From Phytophthora sp. 'mugwort' (taxonomy: Eukaryota > Oomycota > Peronosporomycetes > Peronosporales > Peronosporaceae), in NCBI GenBank assembly GCA_033558025.1, contig JAUCEF010000018.1, positions 620,001-684,000 on the forward strand: a stretch of DNA of 64,000 nt, given 5' to 3'. Numbering within the stretch: the first letter of the stretch is position 1; each line of letters starts with the position of its first letter. Positions 12,766 to 22,473 of the stretch are shown piece after piece. The position numbers and the translations under genes were made by a program. The notes below the pieces were generated by a model, which saw only the letters and a program-made list of their open reading frames with translations, did no database searches and had not been told where the DNA came from.

Positions 12766-12986
12766 ATTCTCTCCGACCAATCAGAACGTGTATATTCATT
12801 ATGATCCTATTCCTATCACAAACGCAGGCATTATATACATTTGCTGTTCCCACCAGAATTTTGACGATGCGGAGTGGGGCAACTTTTGCTGTAACCACAA
12901 ATGAGAAGGTAATTGTCGTGCAAACGTTTCCGAAACGTCTCTCTATAATCTCAGGTGGATCCTCCGATCGTAACCTTAGTTTTATT

Positions 12987-14052
12987 TTGGCCAACTTCAG
13001 TCGTTGTTTTGGGTTCCAGAGCTATGTCTGCTGCTGCCACACAACTGAGGGTCAATGGGTAGTGTGTGTGTAGGGGTGGGGGGGGGGGGGGTGGGGTGGG
13101 TGGGGGGGGTTGCGTAACTTTCATCTGTATCAATCCCCTGAGATACGTCTGATGTCTCCATTTCCAGCTGATATTTTTCTCTACTACCTTCTTCAACTTC
13201 ATGCCCGGCACGTCGAATTGCAAAAATATGGAATTGCAGGGATGTAGCTCTTAGTAAGGTCGTTGATAACAACTCTCTCTCGGCTTTAAGCTCGGAAATT
13301 CCAATCTCTCAAATTAAATCAGTAATTATTAAAATGGTGGAAGCTTAGAGATAAGCGATGCAAGCAACTTTGTCCCATACGCTATTCTGCGTATGGGATG
13401 ATGCGTGGGTTGTACAATGGGCATTCGTTGTGCTCCCAACGTGGAATTTGAGTTTAATCCCCCCTTCGACTCGCTTGTTTGATTCCCTATATTTTGGTGT
13501 ATAATAAAAAAAACAAGCCTGTCGGAGCTACACGCGAAGCGGAGTCGGGTCCCGCGGAGCCGAGAACTAACGAAACAATCACCGCCGCGTAGTGGCTACG
13601 CTTGTCTAGTCTCCATATACCAATTCCATCTGAAAGATTGCCCGCTTCATGCTTTGGTCCTCATTCAAATGTAAAATAGTACGTCTCAACCCATCCCGTA
13701 CATATTTGAGACGTGTTAAAGACGATAGACCTTTAAGTTCTATTTACTTGACGAACACCGCCGGCTAAAGCTCGCTGCACTACTCATATAGCGTCGGGCT
13801 TTACATAAGAGCCAGCTTTTGCCATATGAGAAGCTGGCTTGTTGCTCTCGGCAGCCAAACAAACAATTTGCAGCAGATCAGGGCTCGTTCGTTTGATCAA
13901 TGATAGGTTTAATCGTTTATTTTTGCAGTTTCATATATTGCTTTTGGAGTCAGAAAGCGGAAGTCGATTTGACGGGTCAGTATCGGTAACTCTAGGCCGA
14001 ACCAACACATGGATGAATATCATTGAACTGTCGACAGTACTTAGGCGGAGAC
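12987..14052. repeat. Right arm of ~1.05-kb inverted repeat
   Basis: Reverse complement of 7510-8556. It differs by a few substitutions and by an expanded G run at about 13077-13110. It ends at GGCGGAGAC, only six bases before the terminal repeat of the Polinton-like element. Confidence 0.9.
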
Positions 14053-14058
14053 GACACG

Positions 14059-14240
14059 AGTAGTAATACTTAGCACATTACGCCGGCAGTTTTTTTCTTT
14101 CCATATTTTTACAAGGAGATTACGTTTCATCGTTTTAACGACCAGGTGGTGTTTCTAACCAGACAACCAATCCATAACCTCAGAGCGTTAGGGTCCATCC
14201 AACGCATATTAACTATGTATTAACTATGTCTGAGATAGGC
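14059..14240. repeat. Left terminal inverted repeat of Polinton-like element
   Basis: The first ~115 bases match the reverse complement of 35410-35525 closely (CACATTACGCCGGCAGTTTT, TCCATAACCTCAGAGCGTTA). Similarity continues patchily through a GTCTGAGA block near 14227. Confidence 0.85.
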
Positions 14241-14342
14241 TAAAGCTCCTTCAGCAACAGTACCATGCACCTCCCTAATTAATTTAATTTTCTCAAAAGA
14301 AAAGGTAAGGGGATATGTATATAGATACACCCAACCGATAAC

Positions 14343-14642
14343 ATGTCGAACGAATTAACTTTTGGAAAATACAAGGGCTCCCAGATCGAAGAAGTATATT
14401 CTTCTGATCCTGGTTATTGTCGATGGGTAGTCAATCAACCCAGTTTAAATATTGGGGAGATCAAAATATTCTGACATTCCGAATTCCTAACTGATGATAA
14501 TTCATATATGATGACGTGGGGAAAATATCGAGGTAAGTCTCTCAAGCAGATCAGTCGAATTGATCCCAGTTACATTGATTGGCTTCGTAAGAGTCAATTT
14601 GTAATTGACAAATACCCTCAGCTCTTAGCAGAATTGAACTAG
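14343..14642 (+). pseudogene. Two-repeat ExoX-C/DUF3820-like protein with internal TGA
   Basis: One reading frame holds two copies of a short domain: LTFGKYKGSQIEEVYSSDPG at the start and MTWGKYRGKSLKQISRIDPS in the second half. The pattern [FW]GKY[KR]G...DP.Y..W[VL] is the signature of the ExoX-like C-terminal / DUF3820 family, often found at the end of DEDD exonucleases or as a free-standing module in viruses. The copies are separated by an in-frame TGA (14472-14474) with no frame change, so the gene is either split by a nonsense mutation or makes two 43-44-residue peptides. The second peptide has its own ATG at 14508. It converges on the capsid gene, whose stop lies only five bases away. 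Confidence 0.6.
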
Positions 14643-14646
14643 GATA

Positions 14647-16360
14647 CTAGTTTTTTTTAGCTATGATATAGTCTAATACCTCCCCAGTTAGTCTATCGAA
14701 GGTTAGTTATTGATCGGACACAACCAATACTAACATATTGGTGCCCTGGCATCCAGCATTCACACCTTAGATCTGAATCGCTTGGGGGACATCACGCTCT
14801 GTTAGACGACTAACGTCAGCAATGAGAACACGGTTAGTTTAGAGACCACGTCTGATAGTCAAGAAGATCATTAACCAGCTCAGGGGTGAGATCACCATTG
14901 ATCGATGCCATTTAGCCACCTCATTAGTGAAGTGGTGGAAATCGTAGTCATGGCTGATATCGAAGGTCTGCTGGGAACCGATACGAACATTAAAGTTTCT
15001 AATACTGGATCCGGGGTGGAGAGTCCAAGGAGCTGAATCGAAAAGACTTTGGAACTCCTGAACTGCTGCTGAGGCAAAACTACCAGTCGGTTCGGCAAAA
15101 GGTATCAGGATTACATACTTTGCATTCTTAATAGAAGCTGATAGCTGGAGATCGAATGCAGCATTAAGTTGAGTCGATTGCTTACCAGTTTCTGGGCGCT
15201 GGTAGAACCTCTGAGCATAGCAATCATTAAATCGAACCTTCTTGACAGGCTTTGAGATGATCGCTTGAGGGTTCTCAAGATGCACAAACGGAAAGTAAAG
15301 ACGCGAAGTGGTAAAAGGCATGTAAGTACCATCAACAGTAGGCTCAAGCGCATTGACAACAGCACCCCAAGCAATACTAAACCCGGCAGAAGCAACAAGG
15401 ACTCCAGCCATCGGATTCCCAGTAGAAGAAGCAGAAACCATGATTGGACAGGTATTACCAGAGGCAAGAGTAGTGTTGGTTAGAGACATACCTTTCGAAG
15501 CATCCACGGCAATAGTAGAGGTACCTTGATTGACTCGGAAGCGGGGGCGGATTTAGGGGTTCGCCACGAGATCTAACTCACTAAAGATAGGGTGAAGATC
15601 AGTTAGCTTTACCTTTAGAATGTAGTTCCACGTCCCCATAATTCCATTAGCCATGGCGACGCCAGCTACGAAGGCACCACGCGCCAGTTGATTTGAGATT
15701 GTGGTGAAGCTGCAGCAGCACCAAGTGAAGGCCACGACGTGGAAAAATCAGATCCAGCGTCTAGAGGGTTCGACAACAGACGCTTCACAAGACCATCGTT
15801 AACGATGGAGGCTCCTCCAGAGGACCAGTTGTAGCGAACGAAGATGAAAAGGCAGTAGTGTTTGTGTATAGTCGAGCTTGTAGCTGAGCTGTACAAAGCT
15901 GACTGAGAGGCATCCGGGTAAAGGAATGATTCAGCTCCGTGCTTCTCATCGTACTGACGGCTGTCGCTTGTCTGAGCTCGGACATTGTTCCAAACCGCTT
16001 GTAATCAGCCATCGAGACAATGGTCTTGCCATTGAGTTCCAGAGACATGCTATTGATGACATTCCAGTTGCCACACTTCAAAGTAGCACAGAAGCGAGTG
16101 GCAGCAGCGGTCTGAGCAGTAGCACCATTTTTCATCGAGACCTTGTATAGGAGCATGATGTATGCATCGCGAAGACACGCAAATCCTTCAGAGCCGTTTA
16201 GCTGAGCTGTAGCATCGATAGTGATAACACCATTCTGATACGAGCCTTGATTCAGATCGATCACAAAAAGTACGCGTTTGCCAGAAGATACCTTGATCTT
16301 TGGATCGTTTTGCAGCGAGCTCTGGTACAAATACTGATCGGATAGTTGAGTTTCATTCAT
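14647..16360 (-). pseudogene. Major capsid protein (double jelly-roll), broken
   Basis: The path starts MNETQLSDQYLYQSS at 16360. It runs through LNGKTIVSMADYKRFG, AGSDFSTSWPSLGAAAAS, NGIMGTWNYILKVKLTD, LHPIFSELDLVANP, FRVNQGTSTIAV and KPVKKVRFNDCYAQRF, to a C-terminal VLIADVSRLTERDVPQAIQI and LTFDRLTGEVLDYII. About 570 codons is the usual Polinton capsid length, and the C-terminal ...DVSR...P.(S/A)IQ(I/V).G.N block is typical of Polinton and polinton-like virus capsids. Two frameshifts (near 15.83 and 15.72 kb) and four in-frame TAA codons (15553, 14839, 14767, 14707) disable it. It is divergent to the protease gene. Confidence 0.8.
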
Positions 16361-16408
16361 TGTTGAATCTATATGGTTTCTAATATACTTTCGTTGAAAT
16401 TAGATATT

Positions 16409-16804
16409 ATGAGTGATCTCATTAAACCAATCACCGGCGACCACGATCTTATCGAGCTTGCAGATCGAATTGAAGTACAAATGTGTGGAAAATTTGAATC
16501 AAATAAAATATCGAAACCGCTTCCAAAGAAAGGTACATATTTGGTCTTATCAAGGCCTCCTAACCTTGATGTAGGTCATTGGACAGTTGTTCATAAAGGA
16601 GAATAATTCGATAGTATGGGCGAAGCAGCTCCTACCCAGTATGGAATTAGAAAGTACAATCCCAAACAGTATTAAGGTACTTACGGAGGCTAGTGCGGTA
16701 TATGGTGCATGTGGTTGTATTGCAAACAAAAAAATAAGATTGGACTATTGAGCCGATTCAAAGACTTGAACTTAACCATTCTTTAAATGATAAATCAGTC
16801 ATGA
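16409..16804 (+). pseudogene. Adenain-like cysteine protease, broken
   Basis: The frame carries the adenovirus-type maturation protease order: catalytic His in LDVGHWTVVHKG, an acidic residue in FDSMG, and the nucleophile Cys region CGIWCMWLYCKQK followed by LSRFKDLNL. In Polintons this enzyme cleaves capsid precursors during virion maturation. Three in-frame stops interrupt one otherwise continuous frame (TAA 16604, TAA 16673, TAG 16691), all between the His and Cys elements. A frame change probably follows near 16785, where NDKSVMKYNHD reads better. The start at 16409 (MSDLIKPITGD) leaves 48 bases to the divergent capsid start. Confidence 0.7.
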
Positions 16805-16813
16805 AATATAATC

Positions 16814-17531
16814 ATGACATTCAAAGAATTAGCAGTTTCAGCATCGGTTCCAGAGACAAAGCTCAAGCGAGCGCTCAAGACCGGAACTCTATCCTTGAAT
16901 AAACATGAGTTGAGTGGTACTGGTGCTACGCTTCATCTTCATCCAGAGTCCTATCGAAGAGTTAAAAAATCTGGTAAAAGGAACGCGTTTAGCACACACA
17001 AAGAGATCGGCTATCCGTTTAAGTACATGCAAGGAGGAGGCATGTACGGAGCGAGCATTTGGTCAAAAATAACGGGAGGAGTAAAATCCGCTTTCAAATT
17101 CGCAAAGGATTCTGGGATTTTGTCTCGTGTTGCTGATGCAGCTGTTTCCGCTCTTGCAACCGCACTAGGAGCTCTACAGGGTGCTTTTCCAGCGAGACCT
17201 GCCATCCGCTCTTGGACTGGTATCGGTGTTTATGATAGCGACAGTGATACTAATGATTTTGGAGGACGTCTAACGATTGGCTGATGTTAACAAAGGAGCC
17301 AAACGTGCTCTCGCTTACACAAAGCGTAAGGGGATTCTTACAGGCGCTGTCGGTGCTGGAGAAAAGTTTCTCCTGAGCAAAACTACCAAACATGAACACG
17401 GTGATTTGATCAAGACGCTTCGTGGTGAAGTCCGTCGTCGCTATGGAGTAGGCGTTGCCAATCGAAAGAGTAAGAGGTTGCAAAGGGTTCTCAAGAACCT
17501 AAGGATCATATGGCGAAGATATGCGCCATAA
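16814..17531 (+). pseudogene. Small basic structural (minor capsid/core-like) protein
   Basis: The first part, MTFKELAVSASVPETKLKRA, continues through a Lys/Arg-rich stretch and a Gly-rich YMQGGGMYGASIW motif to an Ala-rich helix and FGGRLTIG, where it stops at 17284. A different frame continues directly (DVNKGAKRALAYTKRKGILT ... RRRYGVGVANRKSKRLQRV) to 17531, so one frameshift near 17278 splits an ~240-codon gene. Basic, Gly/Ala-rich proteins at this spot, between protease and penton, are minor capsid or core proteins in Polintons and polinton-like viruses. The exact family is not certain. Confidence 0.5.
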
Positions 17532-17590
17532 AGAAGTCTGCGGAGAGTTTTAGAATGTGATTCAGTAGAGAACAAATTAAATGAAAAAGT

Positions 17591-18394
17591 TTATTTTTTT
17601 GGTCTAAGCAACAGCACGATCGAAACTGAAGTATCGCGGAATGCTACCTTCTGGTCGTTTTGGTTATAGATACTGATAGTAATGTTGAACGAGAACTATT
17701 ATGGCAATTTATCCACGTATGGTTTATAGTTGATCAGCTGACCAATACTGGCATCGCCTCTTTCAAAAAAAGGCACTAAGATATCGTTTTTTTATCAAAT
17801 CACAGCGAACAATGTATGAACTGGTTGGGTGGATCTTGGGATAATATTGGATAGTTGAGCGCTTGCAACTGTCGCTGAGGTAGTAGGATATGTAGCTACA
17901 GTAAGACAAGTACCGAACCAAATGCAGCATTATTGATGACTAAACGCGAGTTGTAGTTGGCAATCCAGTACCACCAGCCGAGTATAGTCCAGTAGCAGGT
18001 CTCGTGTATCCAGCTGGAAGGCCCGAAGGAGTAGGAAAGAAATCTATTTGAGCTGCTATAAAATACGTTGTTTGCAGATCCGTCAATGAGATAGCCCCTG
18101 CATTAACGAGAGCTGTCTGAATACTTCGGTTAATATCATCGCAGCTATAATATCCATCTGGTAATGTAATACTGAGTGTAGAGTGGTTGCAGACGTCGGA
18201 ACCTCGACTTGGAAGATTGAGTTTTGGAATTGAATAGAATCGATGTTGTATCCACTGTTAAAGAGACTGATTGATTGAATCGTGCAAACAACATCGCGAA
18301 AGTCAGCTGCCGACCCCGGATATTCATATTTCCACGACGAGTTGTATCCGTCTGCTATGAGATTGGTACTATCGATTTTTAAGAAGCTCGCCAT
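17591..18394 (-). pseudogene. Penton (vertex capsid) protein, broken
   Basis: The path begins MASFLKIDSTNLIADGYNSS, then WKYEYPGSAADFRD, VVCTIQSISLFNSGYNI and FQNSIFQVEVPTS. After a frameshift near 18180 come LPDGYYSCDDINRSIQTA and TYFIAAQIDFFPTPSG, then further short frames, and finally FNITISIYNQNDQKVAFRDT ending at 17591. Length (~267 codons) and the PDGYYS.DD(I/L)N motif fit the single-jelly-roll penton of Polintons. Several frameshifts and a tandem TAA-TAG pair (17696-17701) disable it. It converges on the basic structural gene. Confidence 0.75.
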
Positions 18395-18432
18395 GATGAA
18401 GTATATCATTATCGTCATAATTTAGATGATAT

Positions 18433-19123
18433 TTATTCATATTCTTTAGTCTTGACAGGTTTATCAAAGTTGTACCTGATTTGACCCTTTACAGAATCGA
18501 TGAGAAGCATCTGACCTTTTCCTTCAGTAGCCTTGTTATAATAACAGACGATGGACCGATGATCTACGCCCTTTATATATAAAACCTTTGACAACCATCT
18601 GTAAATCTCGCTTTGAATTGGCGTTTAAGATTGCTGCATATTCAGAATTCAAGTGAATCATCTTGTCAGTTGCAAAGTAGCTGTGGCTTAGAAATATGGT
18701 GCTCAGCTTGAAATGATGTCCGCGCGTAAAGTAATGGGAAAAGATATTCTTCTGGAGCAGCTTGTCGTTGCTGTAGTCGTCTATGATAACAAGCTCAGGT
18801 TTATTGGCGCTCATGGGTGTATGACGTACTTGATCAACTTTCCGGGGTGTATCTGGGTCAGCAAAAGTAATGAAATCTTTAAGCTTCTCGCGGAGGTACT
18901 CATACAGTTCTTGATGTGGATTACGAGCAATAATCGTTAAATGGGCGAATACGTGGGGTGAATGCTTGAGATTGAACACACATAAGTTGTTATTCTCACT
19001 GAATGAGGGTCCAAGGACAACCATTCTAAATAGCTTTTTAATGTCAAGCGCATGAATATCACCCATGCCGGCAGACTTGAACTTTTTCGGCAACGAAGCA
19101 CCAAAATCTGGAATAGCGCTCAT
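18433..19123 (-). pseudogene. A32/FtsK-type packaging ATPase, broken
   Basis: MSAIPDFGASLPKKFKS leads to the P-loop strand LFRMVVLGPSFSENN, then LTIIARNPHQELYEYLREKL, a Walker-B-like PELVIIDDYSNDK, SHYFTRGHHFKLSTIFLSHS and NSKRDLQMVVKG. After a frameshift near 18560 the C-terminus continues SIVCYYNKATEGKGQMLLID to a TAA at 18433. This is the layout of the ATPase that pumps DNA into Polinton capsids. The Walker A loop lacks the conserved Lys and two Gly (GPSFSENN where GPSGSGK[TN] is expected), so the copy could not bind nucleotide normally even if translated. Confidence 0.8.
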
Positions 19124-19255
19124 GGTCGCGTCTTTTAATCGCTTGATCTATATAGATTTGAGATAAAAACAAACATGACTTCTGGTTTTTGTATCCTCAG
19201 CTAATATTCATATCACCGATCTACAATCTTGAATTCTATCTGTTGTTAGACGCTA
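19124..19255. promoter_or_regulatory. Divergent intergenic promoter region
   Basis: The 132 bases separate the minus-strand ATPase from the plus-strand fibre gene and must serve both. It is AT-rich with TATATAGATTTGAGAT near 19150 as a possible core element. No further motif is assignable. Confidence 0.3.
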
Positions 19256-20891
19256 GTGGTTATCTTACATACGAATATAGCGCAGACTTTATACATTCGC
19301 AAGAATGATTACCGTCTAACCTACATTACCGGTATTACTCCTGGGACGGCAACACAAGGTGTAGCGCTTGTACCGGGTGCAAACAAAGATGTTGGTGGCA
19401 TTGGGGCACTTTCTTGTAGCAGTCTAACTGTGAATGGCTCCAGCGTGTCATCTACTCCTGATTACGTCATGAGCATCACTCCAGGTACAGCCGCTAATGA
19501 AAAAGCCTTGATACTTGATGGCTCAGGCGCTATTGCTACTATCGGCTCGCTCACTGCTACCAACATTTACGGGGGCATCCAAACGGCAGCTCAGCCATCA
19601 ATTACGTCTGTTGGTACTCTCTCTTCGCTGACGCTGGCTACAGCTGGAACAGGCTTACAGATACCATCGTTGAAGTTTTGGGATGGCGTATCGACTTACG
19701 TCACATTTAATCAGACGTACTACCTCGGCATAACAGAGGGCAGTGCTGCTGGTTCTAAAGCGACGGTTCTCAATTCAACGAAAGACTTCTCAGGTGTTAA
19801 TTTATTCTCAGCTTCTACCATCAATGGTACTACGAAGACTTCTGGCACGATTGACGACTTCGGATCGCTTTAAATCGGTCTATGACAGTGATATCGTCAA
19901 GTCGCAATATTTCAAATATTGGTACGTTATCTGCTACATCGCTTACAAGTATTCTCCAGACTGCCGCTCAGCCTAATATTACGAGTGTTGGTACGCTGGC
20001 TTCTCTAAGCGTATCTGGCAACATAACTTTGAGTGGGTTGCTTAATGGATTTTTGGGGTACGGCAATCAACCAAGCATAACGACTATAGGGCCTTTAACT
20101 GAGCTGGGCATTAACACTCCCGCATCGACTGAATATTCCGCAATCAAAGCTTCTGGGTTTGACTTTCTCGACTCGAGCTATACCAGGATGTGCAAATTTG
20201 ATGGGTCTAACCTTAGTCCGGTCTCTTTTCCAAATAGAGGTCCATGACGGCTATAACGGCACCTCATCAAATCCCAGCTGGATTGGTAATATTACGGCAT
20301 CTGATCTTCGTTTTGGGACAGGTAAGACGACTCAGATGATTTTGACCGCTGGCGGCCGAGTCGGGATCGGTATGACCTCTCCTTCCTGTCCATTAAATGC
20401 TCCTGGCGTAGCCTTTCTCACGTTCGGGACGGGTGGTAGTACGGTCTACAGACTGAGGACTGGCTCAGGAGTGCCGAGAGCGCTTTAAGCCCTCTAGCTA
20501 TAGCGTTAGTGTTGTGTTCGGAGGATACATAGCTTGCACTTCAGTGGCTATGACCTCAGAAAGACGCCTTAAGAAAAATATTCAGATCGCACCTCTTGAT
20601 CGTATCAAACGATTGTATGATAGCGTTGATGTCTGCCTATACGATTGGATTGAATCGGAGCATCGTCCGGGTCAGGAGGTTGGAGTCTTAGCCCAAGTTC
20701 TCGTCTCCGCACATCTGACTGATTTCGTGTCCGTTTTCTATAGAGATGATATCGACGAGGGACCCGACCCATCGCTTGAGCCAGCATAACAGCAGCTCAG
20801 CGTTGATTATAGTCGTATAGCTGCATACAATATGAAGATGATTCAGTACTTAATTAAAGAGATTGAGGATCTGCGAGCGATTATAAGATAA
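19256..20891 (+). pseudogene. Fibre-like protein with Peptidase S74 chaperone domain
   Basis: The path has about 540 codons. The N-terminal two thirds are Ser/Thr/Gly-rich repeats, with units like ITPGTA..., AQPSITSVGTLSSL and AQPNITSVGTLASL, as expected of a trimeric beta-structured shaft. A VGIGMTSP segment follows. The C-terminus is a Peptidase S74 (intramolecular chaperone) domain: SERRLKKNIQIAPLDRI, LYDWIESEHRPGQEVGVLAQ and a helical SVDYSRIAAYNMKMIQYL tail. In this family the chaperone folds the trimer and then cuts itself off with a Ser-Lys pair five residues apart, which is present here (S-E-R-R-L-K). Frameshifts near 19.87, 20.2 and 20.5 kb and a TAA at 20787 break it. Such domains are typical of phage tail spikes and some large eukaryotic viruses. 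A host-attachment role is inferred. Confidence 0.7.
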
Positions 20892-20990
20892 GCTTAGTGT
20901 CTTTGACAATGGCAAGAACCGAAGCGATCCATACTATTAAATGCACAGCTGACTGGTTCAGTAAGCAATTGCTTTGGAACTAATATAATC

Positions 20991-21050
20991 ATGGGTTGCG
21001 GACCGAGTAAAGACCTGAAAACAAATTTGACTACGGATGAACCAAGTTAA
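20991..21050 (+). CDS. Possible 19-residue acylated peptide frame
   Basis: A tiny frame encodes MGCGPSKDLKTNLTTDEPS. The MGCxxS start is a textbook N-myristoylation plus palmitoylation signal. At this length it may be chance; no conservation can be checked. It sits in the ~350-bp spacer after the fibre gene. Confidence 0.2.
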   Translation: MGCGPSKDLKTNLTTDEPS

Positions 21051-21242
21051 ATCATTGGTTCGACCTTTTATTAATAGCGGATCAAATCATAGTTTTAGGT
21101 GATAGCGTGTTTCTCCCCACACAGAGTCCTGATGGCGAATCTGCAATACTTGAGATTAGTATTAGTGATAAAAATTAACGTATATCGTGGATATCGAAAT
21201 AAACGAAATGAGAAATGGAATAAGTTAGATGGCAAACGATTT

Positions 21243-22446
21243 TTACACTTTTTGTTTTTTTCTTTGGTTGGTAAGCCCATACTCCCCACCTTGAGTCTGA
21301 GTCGATGCATCCACCTTCTTGTTAGTTTTGTCTAAATCAGTTGCCCACACAGCTGCCTGTGTCTTCTGAGGTCGATCGTTGATGATTAGGTGCTTCATGA
21401 TAACTTTAAGCTCAGCAACATTGAGGTCAGCGTTATCACTATAGCTGCACCAAAACTTGAAATAATGCGCGGATTGAAGAAAAACATTATCTCTGACTAT
21501 AGGAGGCGAGTGATAATATCTCTAGATTCGTTATCATTCAGAAGTTGATTGCTGTACATATCTACAGTGAGAGACATTAGCTGCTTTATGATGCTTGGAG
21601 CATCATTGCCTAATTCAAGCTCTCCTTTTAGCTTATCATGCTCGGCTCGTAGCGTCTGAAGCGGGTCCTCGAGCTTATCGTGGAAATTATACTGGAGATG
21701 GGTGATGGCAAGGATCTCCTTAAACATTTTTTGTCCTCGATGCTGAGCTTATCGTAAGCAGCTTGGTCAATGTTTTGTTTATATACAAGAGTTCTGATCA
21801 TGATTTGAAGACTATCACTAATCTGGCGTTTAGGACCGCATTTCCGACGGTTAGGCTGAACAGTTACGAGTGTTTTGGCATCGAGATCTGGTAAACGAAT
21901 GTACTTGCTACCAAGCTGGCGATACACATACGCACTAGGTGTTGCTAACCCCTGAATTTCATTCAGGTTGTAGGATCTACCGCGTCTGACTACTCCATCA
22001 AAGGGAACTACACCAGCGCTTCTTAAACCACGACCCTCCAATTTAGGTTGAGCGTCAGAATATCGCTTAGCTTTAGAATTATATACAGACTTCGTAGCTT
22101 TAAGTGCCGGTTGTGTAGCTTTCAAAGCTGATCTTAAGGCTTTCGAGTTTGACCCTTTCACAGCTTCTTTAGCTGCTTCATATCGCTTCTGAGCCTCGCC
22201 ATATGCTTGAAAAGCTGTCTCAGCATCATCATGAATCTTCTGCAGGACTTCGTCGTGATCATATGGCTCCTCACTTTGCTTTTTCACATCAGATGCATTG
22301 CTGAAAATGACATCTCCAATAATCTTGATAGTAGCATTTACATTCTCAACCATTTTCAGCTCATATTTTGTCGCTGGGACTTCAACACTGCTCGCAGTCT
22401 CTTGTGGAACTTCCAACTCACTAAGCAGAAATAGAAAGGTATCCAT
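21243..22446 (-). pseudogene. Uncharacterised Polinton gene A (helical, basic)
   Basis: The minus-strand path starts MDTFLFLLSELEVPQETASS. It passes through an Ala/Lys/Glu-rich helical section (ETAFQAYGEAQKRYEAAKEA), a Gly-rich patch and a basic RLPDLDAKTLVTVQPNRRK. After a frameshift near 21728 it continues MFKEILAITHLQYNFHDKLE. A second frameshift near 21480 leads to FKFWCSYSDNADLNVAELKV and ends QGGEYGLTNQRKKQKV at 21243. About 400 codons. I do not recognise the family. Position between fibre and integrase suggests a structural or DNA-associated role. Confidence 0.5.
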
Positions 22447-22473
22447 CCATCGAATATTTGTTTAGTAAATCAG

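Larger units (their letters stand above)
7510..14052. mobile_element. Inverted-repeat-flanked Crypton-like element
   Basis: A 4.4-kb core is enclosed by the two ~1.05-kb inverted arms. It contains a broken Crypton-type tyrosine recombinase on the plus strand (10628-12765) and a SANT-like gene remnant on the minus strand (about 9800-10480). Classical Cryptons lack long terminal inverted repeats, so this is either a Crypton nested in another element, two inverted copies of an unrelated repeat, or an unusual composite. DIRS-type elements also pair a tyrosine recombinase with inverted repeats, but no reverse transcriptase is visible here. No target duplication was seen at the outer edges. Confidence 0.5.

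Noticed and set aside
13070..13115. G-quadruplex regulatory element
   Set aside because: The G run is a simple expansion difference between the two inverted arms; no evidence for function.
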